Source of the DNA: Nitrospira sp. CG24E
Lineage (GTDB): Bacteria; Nitrospirota; Nitrospiria; Nitrospirales; Nitrospiraceae
Assembly (NCBI GenBank): GCA_002869895.2
Contig: NEWP02000029.1
Location: forward strand, 18,207 to 72,715
DNA length: 54,509 bases
Direction: 5' to 3'
The notes beneath the pieces are model-generated. The model had not been told where the DNA came from. It did not search any database and saw only the letters and a program-made list of their open reading frames with translations. Every line of letters begins with the position of its first letter. Position 1 is the stretch's first letter. Positions 18,357 through 28,473 of the stretch are shown here, in pieces. A program made the position numbers and the translations under genes.

Positions 18357-18796
18357 CCACCGTCAAACCCATTCTGCTCGCAGAAGATAATCCGCGTGAT
18401 GCCGAGCTTGCGCTGGCCGCCATGGAAGAACATCACATCGCCGACAAAGTGGTGGTATGCCGTGACGGAGCTGAAGTACTCGACTATCTCTACTGCCGTG
18501 GTATCTTTTCCACCAGGCAGGAGGGGAATCCCGTGGTCGTATTCCTCGACCTCAAGATGCCAAAAATCAACGGACTCGAGGTCTTACGAACGATCAAGAG
18601 CGATGTGAACCTGAAGCCGATTCCTGTTGTCATGCTCACGTCCTCGCGTGAGGAAAGCGATTTGGCCCAAAGTTATGCATTGGGGGCCAATGCCTATGTG
18701 GTGAAGCCGGTCGAGTTTCACCAATTCATTACGGCCGTCAAAGAACTCGGTGTGTTTTGGGGGGTGATCAACGAACCGCCGCCAGAAGGCTCCTAG
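18353..18796 (+). CDS. Single-domain response regulator (Rcp1-like receiver)
   Basis: A 147-residue stand-alone receiver. Visible are the acidic pocket (LAEDNPRD), the phospho-acceptor aspartate (VVFLDLKMPK), the threonine (VMLTSS) and the lysine (YVVKPVEF). It has no output domain, as in the Rcp1 group that partners phytochrome-like kinases. The start overlaps the kinase stop by four bases (ATGA). It likely passes phosphate to the hybrid kinase downstream. Confidence 0.9.
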   Translation: MTTVKPILLAEDNPRDAELALAAMEEHHIADKVVVCRDGAEVLDYLYCRGIFSTRQEGNPVVVFLDLKMPKINGLEVLRTIKSDVNLKPIPVVMLTSSREESDLAQSYALGANAYVVKPVEFHQFITAVKELGVFWGVINEPPPEGS

Positions 18797-18805
18797 CCGT
18801 TCAAG

Positions 18806-20449
18806 TTGTCTACGAACAAAGGACCTGTGAAACTCCCGCTCCACCTACTTCACCTCGAGGACGATCCGCTCGACGGAGAACTCATTGTCACCACCTTGAT
18901 CGAGGGTGGAATCGATTGCCAGTCCCAACTCGTCGACACGCGACAGGCGTTTGTAACAGCTCTCAAGGAACGCCGGATGGATCTCATCCTGGCGGACTAT
19001 TCGATTCCTGGCTTTGACGGTATGACGGCCCTGACCTTGGCCCGTCAGCATTGTCCCGATGTGCCATTTCTCTTCGTATCTGCCACTATCGGAGAGGAGC
19101 TGGCCATCGACGCCATGCATCACGGCGCGACGGATTATGTGCTCAAGCAGAGGCTCGGACGGTTGGTTCCCTCAGTGCAGCGTGCACTGCGCGAGCTCAA
19201 TGATCGCGCCGAGCGAAGGAGGGCGGAAGAGGCTCTCCGGCAAAGCGAAGAACAGTTTCGGCAGTCCCAGAAGATGGAAGCGGTCGGCCGCTTGGCCGGA
19301 GGGATTGCGCACGATTTCAATAATCTCCTGACCGTGATCATGGGCTACAGTCAAGTCCTCTTGGCCGAACTTGGCCCGGAGCACCCTCTGTGCGGAAAGA
19401 TCGAAGAAACACTGAAGGCCAGCGACAGGGCTGCGACGCTGATCCGTCAACTGCTCGCATTCAGCAGAAAACAATCGCTGGCCCCGAAAATTTTATCGCT
19501 CAATACGGCTGTCACAAGCCTTGAAAGCCTGCTGCGCCGTCTCATCGGCGAGGATATCCACTTCATCAGTAAACTGGATCCGACGAACGGACGGCTGCGA
19601 GCCGACCAATCTCAGCTTGAACAGGTCTTGGCCAACCTCGTTGTTAATGCGCGGGATGCCATGCCCAAGGGTGGAACGCTCACGATCGAAACGGCCCAGG
19701 TAGAATTGACCCGCAGCCCCGTCTATCATCTCGCCCCGTTGCTCCCGGGCCCCTATGTCCGGTTGTCTGTCAGCGACACCGGCTGCGGCATGGACCGAAA
19801 GACACAAGCCCATATATTTGAACCGTTCTTCACCACGAAGGGAGAGGGAAAAGGCACCGGCCTCGGCCTCTCGACCGTGTTTGGGATCGTCACTCAATGC
19901 GGTGGTGCGCTAGACGTCACCAGCAGAGTGGGTCATGGCACACGGTTCGATCTGTACTTTCCGAGTGTCGAAGCCGGTGTACACGTCACCACTCCAGCTC
20001 AGACGTTGGTCCAGCCTCAGAGAGGTACGGAAGCGATTTTGTTGGTCGAAGATGAACCGAGCGTCCGTACGCTCATGCGAGACGAGCTTCGGAAGCTGGG
20101 TTACCGGGTCGTAGAAGCTAAGAACGGAGTCGAAGCCTGTTTGCTGGCGACGCAACAAGCAGGATCGTTACAGCTTCTCCTCACCGATGTCGTCATGCCT
20201 GGCATGGGTGGACGGGAACTGGCACAACATCTCTCTGTCATCAAACCGGATCTACGAATCCTGTTCATATCAGGCTATATGGACGATATCGGCATGATGG
20301 CGGGACAAGAAGAGGGGATGAGCAGTTTCTTGCAAAAGCCATTTACCCCCGAGGTGCTTGCCCACGCCGTCCGTAACCTGCTCGATACAAGTCTGCCAAC
20401 AGGCGGGACCGGCGCCTCTTCGTCGATACCGTCAACAACTCCACTCTGA
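18806..20449 (+). CDS. Hybrid kinase: receiver - histidine kinase - receiver
   Basis: A 547-residue cytoplasmic protein without membrane segments. The first receiver (about 12-130) has LEDDPLD and the aspartate in [11 protein letters not shown] coiled linker follows. The HisKA box [17 protein letters not shown] is near 170, and the ATPase domain has [16 protein letters not shown] and [10 protein letters not shown] second receiver (about 415-530) has LVEDEPS and [10 protein letters not shown]. The start shown is TTG at 18806, and a GTG at 18827 is an alternative. It lies nine bases after the single receiver, completing a three-gene phosphorelay. A hairpin follows the stop. Confidence 0.88.
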   Translation: MSTNKGPVKLPLHLLHLEDDPLDGELIVTTLIEGGIDCQSQLVDTRQAFVTALKERRMDLILADYSIPGFDGMTALTLARQHCPDVPFLFVSATIGEELAIDAMHHGATDYVLKQRLGRLVPSVQRALRELNDRAERRRAEEALRQSEEQFRQSQKMEAVGRLAGGIAHDFNNLLTVIMGYSQVLLAELGPEHPLCGKIEETLKASDRAATLIRQLLAFSRKQSLAPKILSLNTAVTSLESLLRRLIGEDIHFISKLDPTNGRLRADQSQLEQVLANLVVNARDAMPKGGTLTIETAQVELTRSPVYHLAPLLPGPYVRLSVSDTGCGMDRKTQAHIFEPFFTTKGEGKGTGLGLSTVFGIVTQCGGALDVTSRVGHGTRFDLYFPSVEAGVHVTTPAQTLVQPQRGTEAILLVEDEPSVRTLMRDELRKLGYRVVEAKNGVEACLLATQQAGSLQLLLTDVVMPGMGGRELAQHLSVIKPDLRILFISGYMDDIGMMAGQEEGMSSFLQKPFTPEVLAHAVRNLLDTSLPTGGTGASSSIPSTTPL

Positions 20450-20450
20450 T

Positions 20451-20470
20451 CTGCGAGGTTTCCCTCGCAG
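20451..20470 (+). terminator. Hairpin after the hybrid kinase
   Basis: A perfect 8-bp stem, CTGCGAGG with CCTCGCAG around a TTTC loop, directly follows the stop codon. The tract after it is pyrimidine-rich (TGCTTCTCTTTCTC) but lacks a clean T-run. It separates the signalling genes from the next gene, which has its own promoter. Confidence 0.55.
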
Positions 20471-20495
20471 CCGGTGCTTCTCTTTCTCGAATAGT

Positions 20496-20525
20496 TTGAC
20501 GCTCCGTACGGACGATCTCTATACT
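20496..20525 (+). promoter_or_regulatory. Sigma-70-type promoter before the glycosidase-like gene
   Basis: TTGACG (20496-20501), an 18-base spacer, then TATACT (20520-20525): five of six matches in each box. The transcript would start about 6 bases before the ATG at 20538, implying an almost leaderless mRNA or a true start further downstream. Confidence 0.6.
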
Positions 20526-20537
20526 TGATCCCGAGAC

Positions 20538-21449
20538 ATGATGGCACATGACACTAGTTTCCACCGGTCTCTTTCTCTCCCCCTTGGAGCCCGGTTTATT
20601 CTGGGCATCATGTTCGTCATATTCTGCGAAGCTTCGGCGGCGACAGCGCAGGCGCTTACGGAGGATCAACTCGGACAGGGTCTATCCATTTCCCTTTGGG
20701 GTCCTCACACCCAATGTCCCGGCGTCGCTCCCTTGGTCGCTATCGAGATCGATCCCGATCGCTATCGCTTTAGCGTGCACTATTACCAGGAAGATGGTTT
20801 TTCAGATCCGCTGGATATCCGTCAATGGCAAGAACGAACCGGTCACGATCTGGTTTTCAATGCGGGGCTCTTTCGTGAGAATTACGCCTATCTGGGGTTG
20901 CTTTATGGAAACGGGCGCTCGCTGGGGAGCAAGCGGCACCCCACTTGGCTGGGACTATTTGTGGCAGAACCGGGGGCGGATCGTTCACGCCGCGCACGGG
21001 TCTTGGACTTGACCTTTGACAGCTTTGATGAAGCGCAGCCTCCCTATCGCGAGGTTGCACAATCCCTCATGCTGCTGGACCGGACAGGAAAAATCCGTGT
21101 GCGTCAGACAGGGAAGCGCGCACATCAGACTCTCGTCGCAGAAAAAAGCGATGGGCACCTCCTCGTCCTAAAGACTACGGAAGCGGTGTCGCTCTATGCC
21201 ATAGGAGAATGTCTGCGTGAGGCGTTTCCGTCCCTACGTCAGGTCATGGCTATGGACGGAGGATCCTCTTCCGACGTCGCTGTCAGCTCCTCGCTCAGAC
21301 ATGCCACCTCTAAAATGGCTGTGCTACACACATGGCTACCTCTCCTGGACAGTAGCTCGATAACCCACATAGGACTTCCCGCTGTAATTGGGATCAGCCC
21401 TCGTCGGGAGCAGGATAGTACTAAGACCGGCCCCAAAGGAGTTCGCTAG
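20538..21449 (+). CDS. Exported phosphodiester glycosidase (NAGPA-like) domain protein
   Basis: A 303-residue exported protein; the signal sequence ends near ASAATAQA (residue ~38). The remainder matches the phosphodiester-glycosidase family named after the human uncovering enzyme: FNAGLFRENYAYLGL near 112, TWLGLFVAEP, and the catalytic-region AMDGGSSSDVAVS near 240. In bacteria these proteins often act on cell-wall or exopolysaccharide phosphodiesters; the substrate here is unknown. It converges with the rhodanese gene seven bases away. Confidence 0.78.
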   Translation: MMAHDTSFHRSLSLPLGARFILGIMFVIFCEASAATAQALTEDQLGQGLSISLWGPHTQCPGVAPLVAIEIDPDRYRFSVHYYQEDGFSDPLDIRQWQERTGHDLVFNAGLFRENYAYLGLLYGNGRSLGSKRHPTWLGLFVAEPGADRSRRARVLDLTFDSFDEAQPPYREVAQSLMLLDRTGKIRVRQTGKRAHQTLVAEKSDGHLLVLKTTEAVSLYAIGECLREAFPSLRQVMAMDGGSSSDVAVSSSLRHATSKMAVLHTWLPLLDSSSITHIGLPAVIGISPRREQDSTKTGPKGVR

Positions 21450-21456
21450 ATATAGG

Positions 21457-21882
21457 CTAAGGACGTCCCGATTCAACAGGAAGGCCTGCCGCAAGCCAGG
21501 CGTTCATGCTGCCGGTGACGTTGTAGACGTGACGGTAGCCCAAATCGGCCAGCGTTTCTGCGGCAATGTTGCTGCGATGGCCGGACTGGCAGTAGACGAC
21601 GATGTGGTCCTCAAATTGTGCGCTGAGCTCACGGTGGCGCGTTTTCATTTCACGGAAATCGATGTTGAAGTCGGTCCCAGGAATGAAGCCTTGCATATGT
21701 TCTTCAGGGGATCGCACATCGATCAACATAAAACCCTTCTGGGTAGGCGAAGAGACTTTGGTCAATCCAGTTCGCAGTTGTTGAACGGTCAATAGATAGG
21801 AGTGATGGGCCGATACGGCGGTCACTGTCGCGGTGAGAATAACAAACAGCCCGGCAAGGAAAATTGTGAGACGTGTATTCAT
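21457..21882 (-). CDS. Exported rhodanese-like sulfurtransferase
   Basis: A 141-residue single-domain rhodanese. Residues 1-25 form a signal peptide (ending TAVSA), so it acts in the periplasm. The domain has the N-terminal VSSPTQKGFMLIDVRSPEE region and the active-site loop VVYCQSGHRSN with cysteine near 105. Its substrate is unknown. Adjacent genes give no clear pathway. Confidence 0.88.
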   Translation of the reverse strand: MNTRLTIFLAGLFVILTATVTAVSAHHSYLLTVQQLRTGLTKVSSPTQKGFMLIDVRSPEEHMQGFIPGTDFNIDFREMKTRHRELSAQFEDHIVVYCQSGHRSNIAAETLADLGYRHVYNVTGSMNAWLAAGLPVESGRP

Positions 21883-21955
21883 AGAGGCCTCCCGGTCACA
21901 GCCATGGGACAGATGCTCGGTAGAGAACGATCTTGGTCAGTATGATAGGAGCTCA

Positions 21956-22261
21956 ATGAAGACTTGGTCAAGCCTCGTCTGTGCGCTGGCTTTCCTCCTG
22001 GCTGGCTGCGGGGAGGGCGTGAAGCTCGTGCAGGATACAGGTGACGGAGGGGTTGTGACCTATCCATTCAAGGGTGAGCAGGGCTGGATGCTCTCATCCT
22101 TCCGGCAAGAGGCACTTGCCTTCTTGAAGGAGAAATGTGGAGGCTCCTATACGATCGTGCGGGAAGGGGAGGCAAAGGGAAGGGCGCGTCTTGCCGGTGT
22201 TGAAGGTGCCCAGGAAATTGTACAGGAGCGGCGGTGGGGCATTCAGTTTCAATGTAAATGA
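21956..22261 (+). CDS. Small lipoprotein of unknown function
   Basis: A 101-residue protein with a lipoprotein signal: MKTWSS, a hydrophobic core and the lipobox LAGC at residues 16-19. The mature part has two more cysteines (EKCGGS and the penultimate FQCK), which could pair. The start at 21956 was chosen for the lipobox and for GGAG five bases upstream. I do not recognise the family. Expressed divergently from the rhodanese gene. Confidence 0.75.
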   Translation: MKTWSSLVCALAFLLAGCGEGVKLVQDTGDGGVVTYPFKGEQGWMLSSFRQEALAFLKEKCGGSYTIVREGEAKGRARLAGVEGAQEIVQERRWGIQFQCK

Positions 22262-22288
22262 GCGCTGAGGGGTCCAAGTCCTAAGGCT

Positions 22289-22858
22289 TCAAGCCTGTTG
22301 TCGTAGAAGATCGTCGATCGTCAGAAGACTGATGAGCGATACCCCCTCCTGCTCGATGCGTGTGCGCCCGTCTTGTTCTTTTCGATCCACGATCACGAGC
22401 GCCTGATTCACGACAAGGCCGGCTTGTCGAGCTGCGGCAATCGCTTTCAGCAGGGACCCACCGCTGGTCAACACATCGTCTACGATCAACGCACGATCTC
22501 CCGGGCATATTGTTCCCTCAATTAACTTTCCCAGTCCATGGTCCTTCGCTTGCTTCCGCACGACAAAGGTCCTCCAGTCCAGGCGAGGAGTCGCTCCGTA
22601 GCAATAGTCCGAGATGGTCGTGGCAATAGAGATTGCCCCGATCTCGAGTCCTCCAAGACAATCGATTGTGATACCGGCCAATCTTGTATATGCGAGCTGG
22701 CCCACGAGCCGGCGAGACCCAGGATAGGCCATAAGTGATCGGCAATCGACATAGTAGGGACTTGTTTGACCAGACGCCAACGTGAATTTGTTGATCGGAT
22801 CACATCTGAACGACTGTGTGTCATGAAATGCGCGCACGAGATCGTCTTGTATTGTCAT
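22289..22858 (-). CDS. pyrE: Orotate phosphoribosyltransferase
   Basis: A 189-residue enzyme of pyrimidine synthesis that converts orotate and PRPP to orotidine monophosphate. It has the PRPP-binding motif ALIVDDVLTSGGS near residues 123-135, the catalytic-loop region RKQAKDHGLG near 100, and the N-terminal FTLASGQTSPYYVDCR. It converges with the lipoprotein gene. The 192 bases upstream hold a weak AAAGACTC inverted repeat but no confident promoter. Confidence 0.92.
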   Translation of the reverse strand: MTIQDDLVRAFHDTQSFRCDPINKFTLASGQTSPYYVDCRSLMAYPGSRRLVGQLAYTRLAGITIDCLGGLEIGAISIATTISDYCYGATPRLDWRTFVVRKQAKDHGLGKLIEGTICPGDRALIVDDVLTSGGSLLKAIAAARQAGLVVNQALVIVDRKEQDGRTRIEQEGVSLISLLTIDDLLRQQA

Positions 22859-23050
22859 GATAGATTACCTGTGCAAGCGGCTGAGTCCTGCTTGTTCCGC
22901 TCTGGGTGTGCTACATATAAGAAGCGGTAGTTCATAGACCCTGTTCTCTCTTTCACGCCTGTTGAAAAGACTCCATCACACGAGGCCATTAGTAGAAAGA
23001 GTCTTTACGAGATGGCAGGAACAAAAAATCTTCGACTCCAAGAAAATATG

Positions 23051-23482
23051 CTATTCCTTCCGGCCCTGTTTCGATCGGTCCCAGACCATCCCGGTCTGTT
23101 CTTTAGAGCTAAAACCCAGCTTTTCGTAAAAGCCAGGCATGCGGGTACAGAGCCAGAATAGTTCAACTTTCTTGAGACGAGGGTGGGTCAAGATGCGGTG
23201 GACGATATGGGTTCCGATCCCCTGTCCCTGGTAGGACTTTTCGACGATGACGTCCCAGATAGTCGCCCGGTAGACATAGTCCGTTAAAACCCGTCCAAAT
23301 CCGATCAGCAGGTCACTATCCCAGGCCGTGATGGCTACGTCGGTATGGCGCAACATTTCACGTGCATCTTCAAGCGTCCTTCCTTTAGCCCAAGGCGCTT
23401 GCTGGTAGAGGCGGACGAGCTTGGCTGGGTCGAGGTCATTCTTTTCGGCAAAGGTAATGGCGGGCTTGAGGGTTGGGGGCAT
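23051..23482 (-). CDS. GNAT-family N-acetyltransferase
   Basis: A 143-residue GNAT enzyme. The acetyl-CoA motif is visible at SYQGQGIGTHIVHRIL near 85-100 (Q/R-x-x-G-x-G/A pattern), followed by LFWLCTRMPGFYEKLGF. The substrate (small molecule, peptide or protein) cannot be inferred. It is divergent from the zinc-ribbon gene, with 61 bases between starts. Confidence 0.85.
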   Translation of the reverse strand: MPPTLKPAITFAEKNDLDPAKLVRLYQQAPWAKGRTLEDAREMLRHTDVAITAWDSDLLIGFGRVLTDYVYRATIWDVIVEKSYQGQGIGTHIVHRILTHPRLKKVELFWLCTRMPGFYEKLGFSSKEQTGMVWDRSKQGRKE

Positions 23483-23543
23483 CTTGTACTAGATTATCTC
23501 CTAGTTGCAGCAACTACGATCACGTGAGTGTACGAGGAACAAC

Positions 23544-23723
23544 ATGGCAACGCAAGTACGAACCTGCCCTATGTGCAAGCAACTGATGTGGCTGAAGGAA
23601 GAGCAGTACGAACAGTTGGACAGTGAAACCATCCGTGGACGATGCCCTCGATGCGGATCGACAGTTCGTTTCAAGCTCGTATCTCAAGGTGAAAATTCGT
23701 CCGGCCCAAAGATGGGACACTGA
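23544..23723 (+). CDS. Small zinc-ribbon protein
   Basis: A 59-residue protein with two CxxC knuckles (CPMC near 8 and CPRC near 36) that should bind one zinc. Start at 23544 chosen for GAGGA eight bases upstream; the longer frame from 23505 lacks this. The motif resembles MJ0042-type or transcription/translation-associated ribbons, but no function can be assigned. A heptad repeat follows the stop. Confidence 0.75.
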   Translation: MATQVRTCPMCKQLMWLKEEQYEQLDSETIRGRCPRCGSTVRFKLVSQGENSSGPKMGH

Positions 23724-23732
23724 ACTGGACAT

Positions 23733-23813
23733 GTTGAGTGATGAATGTTCAATGATGAATTGATGCCTTTTGCTTCATTCAAAATTTAGCATTCGCCATT
23801 CAACATTTTCCGG
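23733..23813. repeat. Inverted pair of 7-base repeats between two convergent genes
   Basis: Left arm (23733-23767): GTTGAGT, GATGAAT, GTTCAAT, GATGAAT. Right arm (23774-23813) read on the minus strand: GTTGAAT, GGCGAAT, GCTAAAT, TTTGAAT. The loop is only a few bases. It fills the gap between two convergent stop codons, where a symmetrical hairpin could end transcription from both sides. Confidence 0.8.
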
Positions 23814-24236
23814 TTAGAGTCCCCGCCCTGCGCCATCCAGCTCCGGCTTGTTGCCAGGTAGAATCCTATTCAGTACGGATCGATACTCGGCCGTGCGTTT
23901 TTCATCAATCCGACCGACGTCGATTTCTTTATCTCGCTGCATCCGTTCCAGATGGTCGAGCACCGAAAGGAGCGGATGGACGGAGCCGAGTAATCGGCCA
24001 ACCTCGAAGGCTTCCAGGGATTCCACGAATAATTCATTCAGTGTTTTATAGAGAGTGACAGCACTCTGACTCCGGAACCGCGAGACAATCTGCTCGTACT
24101 CCTCGACCGCCTCAAGTGTTGGTTTCACACCGGTGGGCATCACCGACAAATGCACGATGGGCGGCAATTTGGCCGCATAGTTCTTCAGCTGCGCAACCAA
24201 TCCACCCATCGCGTCCAGAACGTCTGCCGTCTGCAT
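23814..24236 (-). CDS. Conserved-looking hypothetical protein upstream of the heptad repeat
   Basis: A 140-residue, mostly helical, hydrophilic protein with no cysteine, signal or membrane segment. Heptad-like hydrophobic spacing (about 50-115) suggests a helical bundle or coiled coil. It follows rluD by 48 bases on the same strand and may share its transcript. I do not recognise a family. The long clean frame and codon style similar to its neighbours support a real gene. Confidence 0.6.
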   Translation of the reverse strand: MQTADVLDAMGGLVAQLKNYAAKLPPIVHLSVMPTGVKPTLEAVEEYEQIVSRFRSQSAVTLYKTLNELFVESLEAFEVGRLLGSVHPLLSVLDHLERMQRDKEIDVGRIDEKRTAEYRSVLNRILPGNKPELDGAGRGL

Positions 24237-24284
24237 GAACTCATCCTTCGAGGCGGCATGGCCTCAGCCACGTTGAGAGATGTA

Positions 24285-25307
24285 TTAAGACGTACTGGCA
24301 ATGCGAGGAGGCGTGAGTCCAGCAAGAGACTGAACGATCTGTTCCATATCGGACGGAAAAGGCTTCGTATATTCCCGAAACTCACCATTGGAGGGATGGT
24401 GAAATCCTAGAGTCCTCGCATGCAACATCACGCGTGGGATCTCGACACCCTCTACCGCGCAGACCTTCTTTCCTCCATAGGTCTGATCTCCAAGTATCGG
24501 ATGGCCCAGCGATGTCAGGTGGACGCGAAGCTGGTGAGTCCGGCCTGTGCGTGGGTACAACAACACATGGGCGGCCAGTTTGCCGAAACGATGGTCGACC
24601 TTGTATTCGGTGACAGATTCCTTGGGTCGCGCCGTGTGGGCAGAGAACATTTTTCGTTCCTTCCTGTCGCGGCCAATCGCCAGCTCGATCAACCCATGTC
24701 CCTTTTTTGGCACGCCCAAGATCAGGGCCTCATAGACCCGTGTGATCGTATGATGTTTGAACTGAGACGACAGAGCGCGATGAGCCTCGTCTGTCTTGGC
24801 GATCACCATCACGCCGGATGTATCCTTGTCCAAGCGATGAACCAGTCCCGGACGTTCTTTCCCCCCAATGGTCGACATCGTACCGCCGGAGGTCTGAAAA
24901 TGATGGAGGAGAGCATTCACCAATGTGCCGGCCCAATGGCCTGGCGCAGGATGGACCACCAGGCCAGCCGGTTTGTTTAAGAGCAGTAATACATCGTCTT
25001 CGAAGAGTATCTCGAGTGGGATCGACTCGCCTCTGAGTTCCAGCGGTTCCGCTTTTGGAATGTCAAAAGCAATTGTATCGCCAGGCCTGATCTTGTAGCT
25101 CGGCTTGACCGCCTGACCATTGATCCGCACACGCCCCTGCTCAATCAACCGTTGCAAGGCCGACCGCGATAACTTGGGCTCACGATTGACCAGGAAGACA
25201 TCCAGTCGTTTCGGAAGCTCGCCGGCCGTTACAACAAACTCAGTCACCATAGATGGATTACTTTCATCGGCAGGTTGGATCCACGCTACTGTAGTGCGAG
25301 GCTCCAT
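24285..25307 (-). CDS. rluD: Large-subunit rRNA pseudouridine synthase, RluD type
   Basis: Enzyme that isomerises uridines in 23S rRNA. An N-terminal S4 RNA-binding domain (LPKRLDVFLV to GDTIAFD, about 30-85) is followed by the catalytic domain with HRLDKDTSGVMV near 158, which holds the essential aspartate, then LYPRTGRTHQLRVHL. The annotated start gives 340 residues. The ATG at 25250 (MVTEFVV) fits the family N-terminus better and may be the true start. It lies 165 bases downstream of atpC on the same strand; that gap shows no gene. Confidence 0.9.
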   Translation of the reverse strand: MEPRTTVAWIQPADESNPSMVTEFVVTAGELPKRLDVFLVNREPKLSRSALQRLIEQGRVRINGQAVKPSYKIRPGDTIAFDIPKAEPLELRGESIPLEILFEDDVLLLLNKPAGLVVHPAPGHWAGTLVNALLHHFQTSGGTMSTIGGKERPGLVHRLDKDTSGVMVIAKTDEAHRALSSQFKHHTITRVYEALILGVPKKGHGLIELAIGRDRKERKMFSAHTARPKESVTEYKVDHRFGKLAAHVLLYPRTGRTHQLRVHLTSLGHPILGDQTYGGKKVCAVEGVEIPRVMLHARTLGFHHPSNGEFREYTKPFPSDMEQIVQSLAGLTPPRIASTS

Positions 25308-25472
25308 TGCAATCGGGAGAAGCCTGCTCGGTGTCCAAAGGATGGCTAGTCACTCCTTCCTACCCTTCTCAAACTGTTCGTAGGGCAAACAGGATTGGGT
25401 AGTCCGGCTGCCCGGATGATTCTGCAATCGTGGACCGGGTTTCTTGGTTTTATGAATGATCCGAGAGAGATG

Positions 25473-25892
25473 TCAGTGGCTGGTCTTGCTGGCGCGTTCA
25501 GCGATCTTCTTGCGGAGGCGAGCTTTTTCGAGACTGATCTCGGCTTCTTTGACTTCTGACGGCAAGCCCCCGGCTTTCAGGCGCTGTTCGGCCTTCTCCA
25601 CCGCAGCTTGTGCCCGACCGACATCGATATCTTCGGCTTTCTCGGCGACCTCAGCCATGACCGTGACTTTTGTCGGGGTGACTTCTGCGTATCCCCAGAG
25701 GATCGCCATGTGGTTGGTTACACCCTCGATGCGATAACGAAGCTCACCGATGCGCAACGTGGTTAGGAAATGACAATGTCCCGGCAACACACCGAACTCA
25801 CCCTCTGAGCCAGGGGCGATCACCTCATCCACCTGCTGGCTCAAGAGCAGCTTTTCCGGTGTCACAACCTCGAGCAATATCTTTCCCGCCAT
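25473..25892 (-). CDS. atpC: ATP synthase epsilon subunit
   Basis: A 139-residue F1 subunit of the rotor stalk, which can inhibit ATP hydrolysis. It shows the N-terminal beta-barrel with LEVVTPEKLLLS, IAPGSEGEFGVLPGH and WGYAEVTPTKVTVMA, followed by the two-helix C-terminal domain rich in Ala/Glu/Lys. Last gene of the F1 cluster. A long inverted repeat separates it from atpD. Confidence 0.95.
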   Translation of the reverse strand: MAGKILLEVVTPEKLLLSQQVDEVIAPGSEGEFGVLPGHCHFLTTLRIGELRYRIEGVTNHMAILWGYAEVTPTKVTVMAEVAEKAEDIDVGRAQAAVEKAEQRLKAGGLPSEVKEAEISLEKARLRKKIAERASKTSH

Positions 25893-25921
25893 ATTCTTCC
25901 TACTTCCTTACGTGCACCAGA

Positions 25922-27480
<1,559 letters not shown>

Positions 27481-27484
27481 CTAG

Positions 27485-27526
27485 AGTACTGAGTGCTCGG
27501 TGTTGAATCCTGAGTCCTGTGCTCAG
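27485..27526 (+). repeat. Six-unit 7-base repeat between atpG and atpD
   Basis: Six contiguous heptads: AGTACTG, AGTGCTC, GGTGTTG, AATCCTG, AGTCCTG, TGCTCAG. There is no separate inverted partner, but CTGAG and CTCAG within it can pair (about 27510-27526). It lies in the 71-base gap between the atpG stop and the atpD ribosome-binding site on the minus-strand transcript. Confidence 0.65.
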
Positions 27527-27536
27527 CGCCGTTTTC

Positions 27537-28415
27537 TCATTTCAGCGCTTCGGCGCCGCCGACAATATCCATCAGCTCTTTGGTGATGGCGGTTTGGCGG
27601 GTCTTGTTGTAATGCAAGGTCACTTTCTTGATCAGTTGTCCTGCGTTCCTCGTCGCGCCGTCCATTGCCGCCATCCGTGCGCCATGTTCTGCTGCGGCTG
27701 ATTCCAACAGAATGCGGAAGGTCTGAGTCTGGAAATGTTTCGGAATGAAGACGTTCAAAAGAGCGGCTTCGTCCGGTTCATAGAGGTAGCTGCCACCGGT
27801 CGTACCTTTGGCCTGCGCCGTCCCAAACTCGGCTGCGGCGTCGACGGGGAACAGTTTTTCCACAATGACACGCTGTTGTATGGCAGACTTGAACTCGTTA
27901 TACACGATGTAGAGTTCATCAAAGGTGCCCTTGGCGAAGTTATCGGTCAGATCGCCGCCGATATCGATGGCATGTTCAAATGTGAGCTTGTCGAAGATGC
28001 CGGTCCATTCTTGTCTGATCGGCCAGGTGCGGCGACGAAAATAGTCTCGGCCTTTGCGCCCTACGATGCTCAAATTTACCTGTAATCCACGTGCCTCGCA
28101 TTCCCGTACGAATTCCGAGGTCTTCCGCACGATATTGCCGTTAAAGCCGCCGCACAGCCCGCGATCACTCGTGACGACGAGCACTTCGACCTTCTTTCCC
28201 TCACGTTTCTGCAGCAGGGGATGCAAGGAACGGTTCACGCGCCGACTCAGATTGCTGAGGACATCCCGCATCTTGAGGGCGTAGGGACGTGCCGCCAGAA
28301 TACGGTCCTGCGACCGTTTGAGTTTGGCCGCTGCCACCATCTTCATGGCCTTGGTGATCTTTTGTGTATTTTTAAACGCCGAAATTTTACGGCGTAGACT
28401 CTGTAAGCTCGGCAT
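27537..28415 (-). CDS. atpG: ATP synthase gamma subunit
   Basis: A 292-residue central-shaft subunit. The N-terminal helix MPSLQSLRRKISAFKNTQKI and ITKAMKMVAAAKL, the VTSDRGLCGGFNGNI core and the C-terminal ARMAAMDGATRNAG / YNKTRQTAITKEL helix are all typical. It is needed once per enzyme while alpha and beta are needed three times, and it is bounded on both sides by heptad repeats. Confidence 0.96.
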   Translation of the reverse strand: MPSLQSLRRKISAFKNTQKITKAMKMVAAAKLKRSQDRILAARPYALKMRDVLSNLSRRVNRSLHPLLQKREGKKVEVLVVTSDRGLCGGFNGNIVRKTSEFVRECEARGLQVNLSIVGRKGRDYFRRRTWPIRQEWTGIFDKLTFEHAIDIGGDLTDNFAKGTFDELYIVYNEFKSAIQQRVIVEKLFPVDAAAEFGTAQAKGTTGGSYLYEPDEAALLNVFIPKHFQTQTFRILLESAAAEHGARMAAMDGATRNAGQLIKKVTLHYNKTRQTAITKELMDIVGGAEALK

Positions 28416-28427
28416 CTTTTGGATTTC

Positions 28428-28469
28428 TTGGCTATTAGTTATACGGCTTCAGCCATCAGCTCTTCAACG
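28428..28469 (+). repeat. Degenerate 7-base repeat between atpA and atpG
   Basis: Six in-register heptads: TTGGCTA, TTAGTTA, TACGGCT, TCAGCCA, TCAGCTC, TTCAACG. The period is clear in the middle units and decays at the edges. GGCT...AGCC allows a small hairpin. It occupies most of the 58-base gap between the atpA stop and the atpG start. Confidence 0.55.
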
Positions 28470-28473
28470 ACGG

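Noticed and set aside
22975-23030. AAAGACTC/GAGTCTTT inverted repeat between pyrE and the GNAT gene
   Set aside because: The stem is eight bases with a loop of about 25 bases and the nearby T-run is not adjacent to it; not convincing as a terminator or riboswitch.
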